Source of the DNA: an uncultured Acidobacteriia bacterium
Lineage (GTDB): Bacteria > Acidobacteriota > Terriglobia > Bryobacterales > Bryobacteraceae
Assembly (NCBI GenBank): GCA_903900705.1
Contig: CAIUOG010000066.1
Location: 1-64,000, forward strand
Length of the DNA stretch: 64,000 nucleotides
Direction of reading: 5' to 3'
Below, in pieces: positions 9,435 to 18,522 of this stretch; position 1 is the stretch's first letter, and every line of letters starts with the position of its first letter. Under the pieces are notes generated by a model that was given only the letters and a program-made list of their open reading frames with translations, ran no database searches and was not told the DNA's origin. The position numbers were made by a program, and so were the translations under genes.

Positions 9435-10445
9435 ATGGCTCCAGTGAACTCTTCTTCATCGGATAATTCGCCGGCCAGACGCATCCTGGTAACCGGCGGG
9501 GCCGGTTACATCGGTTCCAACACAACGCTCCAACTGCTCGACGCGGGCTATGAAGTGGTTGTCGCCGACAATCTCTCCCGCGGTCACCGCGCCGCGGTAG
9601 ACCCGGCCAGGCTGCGCGAAGTCGATCTGCTCGATACCGAAGGTCTGGTTCGCGTGATGAGCGAAAAGCCGTTGGATGCGGTGATCCACTTCGCCGCTTA
9701 CATCGCCGTAGGCGAGTCGATGAAGACGCCGGAGACGTATTTCCACAACAACACGGCGGGGTCCCTCTCGCTGCTGACCGCGATGATTCGCACAGGCGTC
9801 CGGCATGTGGTTTTTTCGTCAACCGCGGCCGTCTACGGGATGCCGACAACTGTGCCGATCCCGGAGTCCGAACCCTACGCCCCGGTGAACGCCTACGGGG
9901 AATCGAAGGTCATGGTCGAGAAGATGCTCGACTGGTTCGACCGCATCCACGGGCTGCGCAGCGTTTGCCTGCGCTACTTCAACGCGTCCGGCGCGGACCC
10001 GGACTGCCGCGCCGGCGAGAGCCACGACCCGGAAACCCATCTCATCCCGCTGATCTTCCGAGCCGTGCAGACCGGCACGCCCGTTACGCTGTTTGGGGAT
10101 GACTACCCCACGCCGGATGGCACCTGCATCCGCGATTACATCCACGTCTCAGACCTGGCGCGCGCCCATATTGTGGCCGTGGAATCACTGGTGAAGGGCG
10201 GCGCTTCGAAAAAGTACAACGTCGGCACCGGGCGCGGGTATTCGGTGCGGGAAGTGCTCCAGGCCGTGGAAGCGGTGACCGGCAAGCCGGTCCCCTACCA
10301 GTTCGGACCGCGCCGCGATGGTGACCCGCCCACGCTGGTGGCCGATTCCACACGCCTGCAATCGGAACTGGGCTGGAAGCCGGTGGATTCCGAACTGACG
10401 CGTATTGTGGAAACCGCCTGGCGCTGGGCCAACCGGAAAGCTTAA
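9435..10445 (+). CDS. galE: UDP-glucose 4-epimerase
   Basis: Cytoplasmic extended SDR that interconverts UDP-glucose and UDP-galactose, supplying sugar nucleotides for envelope glycans. It has 336 residues. NAD motif GGAGYIGSN lies at about 21-29, FSSTAAVYG holds the catalytic Ser/Thr, and Y154/K158 sit in NAYGESK. RDYIHVSDLA and the C-terminal GTGRGYSV/RRDGDPPTLVAD segments are typical of GalE. GGGGAA precedes the ATG at good spacing. Its stop overlaps the stop of the convergent amidohydrolase by 4 bases. Confidence 0.95.
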   Translation: MAPVNSSSSDNSPARRILVTGGAGYIGSNTTLQLLDAGYEVVVADNLSRGHRAAVDPARLREVDLLDTEGLVRVMSEKPLDAVIHFAAYIAVGESMKTPETYFHNNTAGSLSLLTAMIRTGVRHVVFSSTAAVYGMPTTVPIPESEPYAPVNAYGESKVMVEKMLDWFDRIHGLRSVCLRYFNASGADPDCRAGESHDPETHLIPLIFRAVQTGTPVTLFGDDYPTPDGTCIRDYIHVSDLARAHIVAVESLVKGGASKKYNVGTGRGYSVREVLQAVEAVTGKPVPYQFGPRRDGDPPTLVADSTRLQSELGWKPVDSELTRIVETAWRWANRKA

Positions 10446-11329
10446 AGCTTCAGCAGTTTCGCCGCATTGCCATGCAGCATCCTGCGCGTGGCGGCAGCGT
10501 CCGGACTAAGCCGCCGCACCAGCGCCAGTTGCTGCGAACCGCTGCATTTCGGGCCCGTGCCCGTGGGATCTTCGCAATCACTGCCGTAAATCAGCTTGTC
10601 CTGATGCCGCCGCAGAAACTGCCGGGCATGATCCTCATCGCGCGTGAAGGCGTTCAGGCCGGAACCGGCGGAGAGGTCGCCCCAGAAATTCGGGTAATCC
10701 GAAAGCAGCCGGTCGGAGATCCCGCCGGGCGTGACCGGCCCTTTCGGATACAGCACGTCCTGCCGGTGCGCCTTGTCGATATTCCCCCAGAACGTCTGCG
10801 CATGCGCGATGAAGTGGACGGTCGGGTACTTCTCCAGCATTTTGTGGAAGCGCTCAATGCCCAGGTTGTAGGTGTTGTGCTGGAAATGCATGAGCACCGG
10901 GACCTGGTAATCGCGGGCGATCTCCGCCACCAGTTGCATGCCGGGCGAGTCGCAATCCACCGGAAACTTCTGCTCGCCGATGCCCTTCGCGCCCAGCTTC
11001 AGATACTTCTCGATCACGGCCTTCGTTTCGGGAATATCGGGCAGTTCGTTGGCGAAGAAGACGAACTGCTTCGGATACGCCCGCGCCAGCGCCAGCACCG
11101 AATCGTTCCCATAGCAATGCGCGTCCAGACCGTACTTCGACCCCGCCGGCAGCAGGACCGTGAGCGTAACGCCCATGGCCTTCTGGTGCGCGATGAGATC
11201 TTCATCCGATCGGTCATGATAATGGGTGTGCTGGTGGAAGTCGATGATCGGTTCAGTGGCCGTTTCGGCGGCACTGGCGGCGGCCACGCAGGCTGTGCCA
11301 AGAAAACTTCTTCGGGATATCCGGAGCAT
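10442..11329 (-). CDS. Tat-exported amidohydrolase-family (TIM-barrel) metal hydrolase
   Basis: A 295-residue amidohydrolase_2-type protein. It begins with a twin-arginine signal (SRRSFLG followed by an Ala-rich stretch), so it is probably exported folded with its metal. The barrel starts at IIDFHQHTH with metal ligands H32/H34, continues with VLMHFQH and HFIAHAQTFWG, and ends with IYGSDCEDP containing the conserved aspartate. The natural substrate is unknown; relatives include decarboxylases and lactonases as well as hydrolases. It is divergent from the DUF1549 gene and convergent with galE. Confidence 0.85.
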   Translation of the reverse strand: MLRISRRSFLGTACVAAASAAETATEPIIDFHQHTHYHDRSDEDLIAHQKAMGVTLTVLLPAGSKYGLDAHCYGNDSVLALARAYPKQFVFFANELPDIPETKAVIEKYLKLGAKGIGEQKFPVDCDSPGMQLVAEIARDYQVPVLMHFQHNTYNLGIERFHKMLEKYPTVHFIAHAQTFWGNIDKAHRQDVLYPKGPVTPGGISDRLLSDYPNFWGDLSAGSGLNAFTRDEDHARQFLRRHQDKLIYGSDCEDPTGTGPKCSGSQQLALVRRLSPDAAATRRMLHGNAAKLLKL

Positions 11330-11349
11330 CGGGATTACCTTACCACTTC

Positions 11350-13386
11350 ATGTTGTATAAGAGTTTAGTGGGCGTCGACAGGAAGACCAGATCGCTTGTA
11401 ATGCTGACCGTGACGCTGGGAGTGTGCGCGTGGGCCGCGGGCGCGGGGGATTCCTACACGCCCGCCGAGCGCCGACACTGGTCTTTTCAGCCACGAGCCA
11501 ACCCCGCTCCTCCACAGTTCCAGAGTGCGGCCGACCGCGCCTGGGCCACCCAACCCATTGACCGCTTTGTTCTGGATCGCCTCAACAAAGCGGGTCTGAA
11601 GCCCGCGCCTCCGGCCTCCCGCCGCACCCTGATTCGCCGCGTTTATTACGACCTGACCGGTCTGCCCCCTTCGCCCGAAGAAGTGGAGGCCTTCGTCAAA
11701 GACGCTTCGCCCAACGCCTGGCCGAAGCTGGTGGACAAACTGCTCGACAGCCCGGAATATGCGGAACGCTCCGCGCAGCACTGGCTCGATGTCGTCCGTT
11801 TCGGCGAGAGTGACGGCTTTGAATACGACACGCACCGTTCCGACCTCTGGCGGTATCGCGATTACGTGATCCGGTCTTTCCGGGAGGACAAACCGTACGA
11901 TCAGTTTCTGCGCGAACAACTGGCCGGCGATGAAATGGCCGGGAACATCCCGTCATCGCCCGAGGAAAGCGAACTGCTGATCGCCAGTTCTTTCAACCGT
12001 CTGGGCCCGCTGCGCAAGAACGGCGGCAACCAGGACGCGGCCTATATCCGCAACGAGATGCTGATTGAGATGACGAACGTGGTCGGCTCCGCCTTCCTCG
12101 GCGTCACGCTCGGCTGCGCGCGCTGCCACGACCATAAATTCGACCCCATTCGTCAGAAAGACTACTACCGCATCCAGGCCTACTTCGCGAAGACGCGGCA
12201 CAGGGACATTCCCCTCTACTCGGCGGAAGAAGAAGCCGCCTGGAAGAAGAAAGACACAGCGATCGCGGCGGAGATTTCGCGGATGAAGAAGGCACTGCCG
12301 CTCGAAGATGGTCCGGAGCGCGCCGCCGGCGAGAAACTGCTGCAGAAGAAGCAGCTGGAGGTTCCCGAACCCCTGCCCGCTCTCACCGTGGTGGAGGATG
12401 ACCCGAAGCAGTTCACCCCCGTGCACGTGCTGACGCGTGGCAATCCCGACGCAACGGAAGACAAAGTGAGCGCCCGGCCGCTCGGCATTCTGCTGCCCGA
12501 AGGCACACCGGAACTTCCGGACGATACGCCAAAGCCCCGGCTCGCGCTGGCGAACTGGATTGCCGATCCGCGCAACCCGCTCACCGCGCGCGTGATGGTC
12601 AACCGCCTCTGGCTGCATCACTTCGGGCACGGCATTGTGGATACGCCCAATGACTTCGGCCGCATGGGCACGCGTCCCTCCAACCCGGAACTGCTGGACT
12701 ACCTGGCCAATGAATTCGTGGCCGGTGGCTTTCACATGAAACCGCTGCACCGCATGATCCTGCTGAGCCACACTTATCAGCAGGACTATGTGCCGGTGAT
12801 GTCCGCAGTGGCGAAGGAGAAAGATCCCGACAACCGCCTGCTGTGGCGCTTCCCCCGCCAGCGGCTCGATGCCGAGCAACTGCGCGACACTATCCTGACC
12901 GTGAGCGGTAAATTCAATCCGCAGGCGGGCGGCCCCAGCGTCATCGTTCCGATTGAACCGGAAGTGGTGGGGCTCATCTATAAACCTTCGCAATGGGTGG
13001 TGAATCCCGACGCGAATCAGTTCTATCGCCGCAGCATTTATCTGCTGGAAAAGCGTAATCTGCGGCTGCCGTTTCTGGATGTCTTCGACTCCCCCGACCG
13101 CCTGCTGAGCTGCGCCCGCCGCGAAAGCGCGACCCATGCGCCGCAGGCTCTGGAGTTGCTGAACGGGGCGTTCACGCGGGAGATGTCCCGGGCCTTCGCC
13201 GAACGGCTGCGGCGGGAAGCGGGCCCATCTCCGGCCAAACAGGTGGAGCGCGCCTGGGAACTCGCGCTCAGCCGCCCGCCGACGCCGCTCGAACGGGACC
13301 GCGCCTTGTCTTTCCTGGCCGCCAATCCCGCCGGCGAATTCACGCTGGCGATGTTCCTGATCAACGATTTTCTGTACGTGAACTAA
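11350..13386 (+). CDS. DUF1549/DUF1553 (PSCyt2/PSD1) secreted protein
   Basis: A 678-residue exported protein of the family expanded in Planctomycetes and Acidobacteria. The PSCyt2 (DUF1549) domain starts near residue 70 with YYDLTGLPPSPEEVEAF and HWLDVVRFGESDGF and contains CARCHDHKFDPI; the PSD1 (DUF1553) domain contains LANWIADPRNPLTARVMVNR and GHGIVDTPNDFG. The N-terminal PSCyt1 cytochrome domain found in many homologues is absent. An ATG at 11401 is an alternative start; the 11350 start gives a positively charged signal-peptide n-region, but TATAAG at 11356-11361 could be a -10 box favouring 11401. Function is unknown; pairing with DUF1501 is the typical arrangement. Confidence 0.9.
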   Translation: MLYKSLVGVDRKTRSLVMLTVTLGVCAWAAGAGDSYTPAERRHWSFQPRANPAPPQFQSAADRAWATQPIDRFVLDRLNKAGLKPAPPASRRTLIRRVYYDLTGLPPSPEEVEAFVKDASPNAWPKLVDKLLDSPEYAERSAQHWLDVVRFGESDGFEYDTHRSDLWRYRDYVIRSFREDKPYDQFLREQLAGDEMAGNIPSSPEESELLIASSFNRLGPLRKNGGNQDAAYIRNEMLIEMTNVVGSAFLGVTLGCARCHDHKFDPIRQKDYYRIQAYFAKTRHRDIPLYSAEEEAAWKKKDTAIAAEISRMKKALPLEDGPERAAGEKLLQKKQLEVPEPLPALTVVEDDPKQFTPVHVLTRGNPDATEDKVSARPLGILLPEGTPELPDDTPKPRLALANWIADPRNPLTARVMVNRLWLHHFGHGIVDTPNDFGRMGTRPSNPELLDYLANEFVAGGFHMKPLHRMILLSHTYQQDYVPVMSAVAKEKDPDNRLLWRFPRQRLDAEQLRDTILTVSGKFNPQAGGPSVIVPIEPEVVGLIYKPSQWVVNPDANQFYRRSIYLLEKRNLRLPFLDVFDSPDRLLSCARRESATHAPQALELLNGAFTREMSRAFAERLRREAGPSPAKQVERAWELALSRPPTPLERDRALSFLAANPAGEFTLAMFLINDFLYVN

Positions 13387-13406
13387 GACCCCGGTTAAAT
13401 AAGCCC

Positions 13407-14819
13407 ATGAGCGCCCACGCCAAACCGACACGCAGCCGCAGGGAGTTCCTCACCGACGCATTCTGCGGCTTTGGCTCTGTGGCGTTTGCGGCGATGCTGG
13501 CCGAAGAACAGGCCCGCGCGGCGTATTTGAATCCCCTCGCCGCGAAGCCGCCGCAGTTTGCGGCAAAGGCGAAATCGGTCATCGTGCTGTTCATGGCCGG
13601 CGGGCCGAGCCACCTTGAAACTTTCGACCCCAAGCCGCTGCTGAACAAGCTGGATGGTCAGCCGGTCCCGAAAGAGTTCGGTACCGCGAAACGGCAGTTC
13701 ATCAAGGGCCCGCCGCACCTGATGGGCACCAAACGCACGTTCAAACAGCACGGGCGGAGCGGCCTCTGGGTTTCAGATCTGCTGCCGCACACCGCGACCT
13801 GCGCCGACGATCTGGCCGTGATCCGCTCCTGTAAGTCCGATGCGTTCGTGCATTCCTCCGCGCAATACCAGTTCTTTACGGGGCGCATTATTCCCGGCTT
13901 CCCGAGCATGGGCGCGTGGGCGCTTTACGGTCTGGGTTCGGAGAGTGAGTCGCTGCCGGGCTACGTGGTGATGCCGGATCCCCGCGGCTCTATCGAAGCC
14001 GGACAGCCGGTTTATTCCAACGGTTTTCTGCCGTCGATTTATCAGGCCAATGTCTTTCGCCCCGGGAAAAAGCCGGTGCTGAATCTGGATATGCCGGCGG
14101 GCGTTTCCGTGGAACAGCGGCAACGCACGCTCCGGCTGGTGCATGATCTGGACAGTGCCCGGATGAGCCCGGATGACGACGAATTCGCGGCCCGCCTGAA
14201 CACCTACGACCTCGCGTTTAAGATGCAGACCGAAGCGCCGGCCGTATTCGATATCTCGCGCGAGTCGCAGGCCACACAGGAAGCCTACGGCGTGGGGCAC
14301 CCGGTGACTGACGACTTTGGCCGCCGCTGCCTGCTCGCCCGCCGCCTGGTGGAAAAGGGCGTCCGTTTCGTGGTGCTGGTAGCCGGTGGACCCGACGTAT
14401 CCCAATGGGACGCGCATGATGACATCGAAGAGAACCACCTCCGCATGGCGATGAAGACCGACAAGCCCATTGCGGGTCTGTTGAAGGACCTGAAACAGCG
14501 CGGGCTGCTCGATTCCACGCTGGTGGTCTGGGGTGGCGAGTTCGGCCGCACGCCCGAAGCGCAGGGCAAGGGCCGGGACCACAACAACACCGGCTACACC
14601 ATGTGGATGGCCGGCGGGGGCGTGAAGGGTGGCGTGGTGGCGGGCGCGACCGATGAGATCGGCCTGAACGCCGTCACCGAACCGCACCATCTGCGCGATA
14701 TCCACACCACCGTACTGCACCAGCTGGGCCTCGAACAGAACGCGCTCAGTTACCTCCACCAGGGACGCCGCGAAAGGCTCACCGAGGTGCAGGGCCAGGT
14801 TATCCAGTCGATTCTTTAG
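13407..14819 (+). CDS. DUF1501 Tat-exported sulfatase-like protein
   Basis: A 470-residue DUF1501 protein. A twin-arginine signal (RSRREFLTDAFCGFGSVAF) opens it, followed by the alkaline-phosphatase-like core: IVLFMAGGPSHLETFDPKP, the HSSAQYQFFTG segment, RRLVEKGVRFVVL, and VVWGGEFGRTPEAQGKGRDHN near the C-terminus. It lies 20 bases after the DUF1549/1553 gene and is almost certainly cotranscribed with it. The pair recurs across planctomycetes and acidobacteria, often suggested to act in exported polysaccharide or sulfate-ester metabolism, but no activity is established. Confidence 0.92.
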   Translation: MSAHAKPTRSRREFLTDAFCGFGSVAFAAMLAEEQARAAYLNPLAAKPPQFAAKAKSVIVLFMAGGPSHLETFDPKPLLNKLDGQPVPKEFGTAKRQFIKGPPHLMGTKRTFKQHGRSGLWVSDLLPHTATCADDLAVIRSCKSDAFVHSSAQYQFFTGRIIPGFPSMGAWALYGLGSESESLPGYVVMPDPRGSIEAGQPVYSNGFLPSIYQANVFRPGKKPVLNLDMPAGVSVEQRQRTLRLVHDLDSARMSPDDDEFAARLNTYDLAFKMQTEAPAVFDISRESQATQEAYGVGHPVTDDFGRRCLLARRLVEKGVRFVVLVAGGPDVSQWDAHDDIEENHLRMAMKTDKPIAGLLKDLKQRGLLDSTLVVWGGEFGRTPEAQGKGRDHNNTGYTMWMAGGGVKGGVVAGATDEIGLNAVTEPHHLRDIHTTVLHQLGLEQNALSYLHQGRRERLTEVQGQVIQSIL

Positions 14820-14828
14820 AAAAGGAAA

Positions 14829-14856
14829 AAGGGGCGGACCCAACGGTCCGCCCCTT
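14829..14856. terminator. Bidirectional intrinsic terminator
   Basis: A perfect 12-bp stem (AAGGGGCGGACC and its complement) closes a 4-base CAAC loop. On the plus strand it is followed by CTTTCC; on the minus strand by a T-rich run, because AAAAGGAAAAA precedes it. It sits exactly between the convergent DUF1501 and M16 genes and can stop transcription from both. Confidence 0.9.
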
Positions 14857-14869
14857 CTTTCCGCCTGGC

Positions 14870-17608
14870 CTACTTGCCCGCGGCCTTCTGGAAGTCGCCC
14901 GCCTTGATGATGCTGAACTGCGCGGCATCCACATACTTCCTCAAAGCCGCCGTGATATCAGTGAGCCGGACTGCCTTCACCTTGTTGTCCATGGATTCGT
15001 CGAAGGCCAGCGTTCGGCCATCGTGATCCCGCGCGGCCAGCAGACCGACCAGCGACGCATCTTCCGCGCGCTGTACCTGCCGGGTTTGCAGCCAGCCGGT
15101 GCGGGCTTCCTCCAGTTCCTTGTCAGTGAAGCCGTCTTTGAGTGCCTTGGCGACTTCTTCCTTAAAAGCCGCCTCCACCCTGGCGATGTTCTGCGGCGCG
15201 GCAATCGCATAGACCAGCATCTGGCCGTCCTGTTCGATCGCCTTCACGGTCAGCTGCGATCCCACGCCGTAGCTCAGACCGTCCCGCACGCGGATTCGGT
15301 CGGCCAGGCGGGAATGCAACGCGCCGCCGCCCAGCATATAGTTCCCCATCAGCAGCGCCGGGTAGTCAGGGTCCTGATCGCTGATGTTGAGCCGCAGACC
15401 GGCGAACAGCGCGGCGTTCGCCTTATCCGGCGTCTCGATGGAAGTGTTCACCGGCGTGACCTTTGCAAACCCGGTCTTGATGCGTTCATACTTTGCCGGG
15501 CTCTTCCAGTTGCCAAAAACCTCAGCCGCCGCCTTCTTCACTTCGGCGGGGTCGAAATCGCCCACCACCGCCATCTCCGCGTGTGACGCTCCATAGAAAT
15601 TCCTGTAGAAAGCCTTCGCCTCGGCGAGCGTAACCGCCTTCGCCTCGGCAATCTGCTCGTCAATCGAGAGGGCGCCCCGGACATCGCCCTTCGGGAAGGG
15701 ATACAGGGTGCGCTGCAGCAGGGTGGGAGCCAGAGCCTGCGGTTCGTTCTTCGAATTTTCGAGACCGGTAATGCGGCCCTTCCGAATCGTTTCGAACTCG
15801 GTCTCGGGTAACGTCGCTTCCTTCAGGATTTCCCCTGCCAGACGAAGCACCGCGGGCAGGTTCTCCCGCGTCGTTTCGATGGACACAGCCGCGCCGGTAG
15901 CGCTGCCGTTCACGCGCAACTGCGCCTTCAGCCTGTCAATCTCGTCCTGAATCTGCTGGCGATTCTTCTTCTCCGTGCCCATGATCAGGGTTGCGCCCGC
16001 CATGCTGCCCGCCGACTGCTTCCCTTTCAACTGATCCACATCGCCAAAGTGCAGGCTGATGGTGGCATTCACGTTTGCCCCGCGCGTCTTCTTGTTGAGC
16101 AGCGCGACCTTCATGCCGGAGGGCAGAGTGTAACGCTCCGTGCGGGCTTCAATGTTCTTCGGCGAGGCGTCAAATACCTCGCCCTGCGCCATCACGGCTT
16201 CGCCCTTGTAATCTTTCAGGGCGGAGGCAAGGTCGAACTTGGCGGGAATCTCCGCGCGATCCGGCTTTGCATCCGGAATAAACTGGCCAATGGTCCGGTT
16301 CGAATCCTTCAGATACGTCGCCGCCACCCGCTGCACATCTTCGGGCTTCACATTCTTCAGCCGGTCGCGTTCGAGGAAAATCAGCCGCCAGTCGCCCTGC
16401 GCCATATACTCGCTCAGCGTCAGTCCCAGCCCTTCGGATTTCCGCAGTACCTGGTCGAGTTGCTGCAGCAGCCGTGTTTTCGCGCGCTCCACCTCGTCCT
16501 TGCTGGGCGGCTCCTTCGCCACGCCGGCAATGGTGTCGAGCATAATCTTCCGCGCCTCGTCCATCGAATCCGTCTTGCCCAGCACCGCGCCGAACAGAAT
16601 CATGCCCGGCTCGTTGTTCTCCATGGTGTCGCCAAAGACCTGGCTGGCCTTCTTGCTATCCACCAGCGCCTTGTAGAGCCGGCCGGACGAAGCCTCTCCC
16701 AGGATGCCGGAAAGCACGTCCAAAGCTTCGATATCCGGGTGCGCGCCGTCCGGAATGTGATACGCGCTGATCAGCAACTGCACGTCGCCCACGCGCCGGA
16801 TGGTGGTGGCGCGTTCGCCGTCCTGCACCGGTTCCACCGTGTAGGTCGGGGTGAGTACGCGGGTCGGGCGGGCGATGCCCCCGAAGTCCGCATTGACCAG
16901 TTCCAGAATCTTTGCTTCGTCAATCTTTCCCGCAATGGTCAGAATCGCGTTATCCGGCTGATAGAACTTGTGGTAAAACGCCTGGAGCTTGTCGATCGGC
17001 ACCCGCTCCACATCGGATTTGTTGCCGATGGTGGGTTTGCCATAACTGTGCACCGTATAGGCGGCCGCCAGAGTTCTCTGGAAAGTCACGGCAAACGGAT
17101 TGTTCTCGCCCATCTCGAATTCATTCCGGACCACCGAGAATTCCTTATCGAAGTCCGACTTCTTTATGTACGAATTCATCATCCGGTCCGATTCCAGATC
17201 GAGAGCCCATTTCAGGTTCTCCTCGGTTGCCGGGAACGTTTCGAAGTAATTCGTGCGGTCATAAGACGTGGTTCCGTTGAACGTCGCGCCGTGCGAATTC
17301 AATTCGAGCGGGATGTTTTCATGCTTCGGGCTGCCCTTGAAGACCATGTGTTCCAGCAGATGGGCCATGCCGCCCTCGCCCGCCGCTTCATGGCGCGAGC
17401 CGACCAGATAGGTGATATTGACCGTAATGGTGGGCTTGGAGGCGTCCGGGAAAATCAGCACGCGCAGTCCATTGTCGAGCTTATACTCGGTGATGCCTTC
17501 CACCGAAGTGACTTTTGTGACGCCTTTGGGGAGCGTCTGCGCCTTGCCCGGCGCCGCAAAAAGCAGGAGCACAGCGGCGGTTGCCGCAGCCAGATACGTT
17601 GTCTTCAT
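14870..17608 (-). CDS. M16-family zinc metallopeptidase (insulinase/pitrilysin type), two-domain
   Basis: Secreted M16 protease of 912 residues, comprising two fused halves. After a signal peptide (MKTTYLAAATAAVLLLFAAP), the N-terminal half has the inverted zinc motif HLLEH at 83-87 and, further on, the distal ENNPF segment. The C-terminal half lacks the zinc motif but keeps the substrate-positioning R...GLSYG element late in the protein, as in other catalytically asymmetric M16 enzymes. The ATG at 17608 is used; an upstream TTG at 17629 adds seven non-signal residues. A bidirectional terminator lies just after its stop. The substrate is unknown; oligopeptide degradation in the periplasm is likely. 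Confidence 0.93.
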   Translation of the reverse strand: MKTTYLAAATAAVLLLFAAPGKAQTLPKGVTKVTSVEGITEYKLDNGLRVLIFPDASKPTITVNITYLVGSRHEAAGEGGMAHLLEHMVFKGSPKHENIPLELNSHGATFNGTTSYDRTNYFETFPATEENLKWALDLESDRMMNSYIKKSDFDKEFSVVRNEFEMGENNPFAVTFQRTLAAAYTVHSYGKPTIGNKSDVERVPIDKLQAFYHKFYQPDNAILTIAGKIDEAKILELVNADFGGIARPTRVLTPTYTVEPVQDGERATTIRRVGDVQLLISAYHIPDGAHPDIEALDVLSGILGEASSGRLYKALVDSKKASQVFGDTMENNEPGMILFGAVLGKTDSMDEARKIMLDTIAGVAKEPPSKDEVERAKTRLLQQLDQVLRKSEGLGLTLSEYMAQGDWRLIFLERDRLKNVKPEDVQRVAATYLKDSNRTIGQFIPDAKPDRAEIPAKFDLASALKDYKGEAVMAQGEVFDASPKNIEARTERYTLPSGMKVALLNKKTRGANVNATISLHFGDVDQLKGKQSAGSMAGATLIMGTEKKNRQQIQDEIDRLKAQLRVNGSATGAAVSIETTRENLPAVLRLAGEILKEATLPETEFETIRKGRITGLENSKNEPQALAPTLLQRTLYPFPKGDVRGALSIDEQIAEAKAVTLAEAKAFYRNFYGASHAEMAVVGDFDPAEVKKAAAEVFGNWKSPAKYERIKTGFAKVTPVNTSIETPDKANAALFAGLRLNISDQDPDYPALLMGNYMLGGGALHSRLADRIRVRDGLSYGVGSQLTVKAIEQDGQMLVYAIAAPQNIARVEAAFKEEVAKALKDGFTDKELEEARTGWLQTRQVQRAEDASLVGLLAARDHDGRTLAFDESMDNKVKAVRLTDITAALRKYVDAAQFSIIKAGDFQKAAGK

Positions 17609-17661
17609 GGTAATCAGGACTCTTTGCAAGCAGTATAGCCCGGAACTTGCGAAGGGCTGTT

Positions 17662-18351
17662 TCAGGCGAGGGGGGAGATTCTCTTCACCGGCGTCCGAAG
17701 CGCAGTGGGAAACGGCTGCCCGGTCGGGCGGGCCGGTGCTGCCATCGCCCGGGCTGCCTCCGCGGATTTCAGGCCGAACAGCGCCAGTTCGAACCGGTCG
17801 CGTACGCCCAGTTTCCGGAAGAGCCTCGAAACATAGACTTTGACCGTGCCTTCCGCGACTCCCATCGCTGTGGCGATCTCCCGGTTTTTCAGACCCTGCG
17901 CGAGCAGCGACACCGCCTCGCTTTCCCGCGGCGTCAGAGCCTGCCGGCTCGTCACTGTCATGGAATCCGTCAGCGCCGTGTCGAACCAGAGTTCGCCCTG
18001 ATCCACCCGCGACAGGCAGCGGAGCAGAGTTTCAAGCGGCAGCTTTCGCCTCAGGATTCCCCGCACGCCGAGACTCACGGCCTGAAAGGCCATATTCCCC
18101 GGAATGTTCCGTACCCACAGCACGGTTTTAGCCGTTGCGGCCGCTTTCCGGATGATTCCCAGGTCGGAGGCATTCACTGCCGTCGCCAGGTCAATGAGCA
18201 GCACATCGGGTTCGAAGCGAAGCAGTAAATCCTGCAATTCAGACAGGCTGGCGCAGGAGCCGCCAAGAGCGAAGTCTCCCAACTCGCGGAACGAGCGTGC
18301 GAGGACCGCACTCAGGCCTGGTTCATCACTGCAAAGAAAAACGCTCGGCAT
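17662..18351 (-). CDS. LuxR/NarL-type response regulator with degenerate receiver (copy 1)
   Basis: A 229-residue DNA-binding regulator. The receiver fold is recognisable (SDEP acidic pair, LLIDLATAV with a candidate phospho-aspartate, GVRGILRRKLP), but the conserved Ser/Thr after strand 4 is a tryptophan (VLWVRN) and the conserved lysine after strand 5 aligns with arginine. The C-terminal GerE-type HTH is intact (LTPRESEAVSLLAQGLKNREIA, EGTVKVYVSRLFRKLGV). The ATG at 18351 matches the paralogue's N-terminus, although no clear ribosome site precedes it. It lies 171 bases downstream of its close paralogue. No histidine kinase is adjacent. Confidence 0.87.
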   Translation of the reverse strand: MPSVFLCSDEPGLSAVLARSFRELGDFALGGSCASLSELQDLLLRFEPDVLLIDLATAVNASDLGIIRKAAATAKTVLWVRNIPGNMAFQAVSLGVRGILRRKLPLETLLRCLSRVDQGELWFDTALTDSMTVTSRQALTPRESEAVSLLAQGLKNREIATAMGVAEGTVKVYVSRLFRKLGVRDRFELALFGLKSAEAARAMAAPARPTGQPFPTALRTPVKRISPLA

Positions 18352-18522
18352 CGGAGAAGGCTCTTTCTTCGTAATGTTACTACCAGTACCTTGATTTTTT
18401 CGGGAAGAACTGGGAATTATTTTGCCGGATTCGCCGCGGGTCCCGGCCTTCAGCTCCAAAAGTCATCATCGAATTACTGCGCGCTTTCTTTCAGGAGGGC
18501 AGTTATTAAAGCCCGGCTATTC

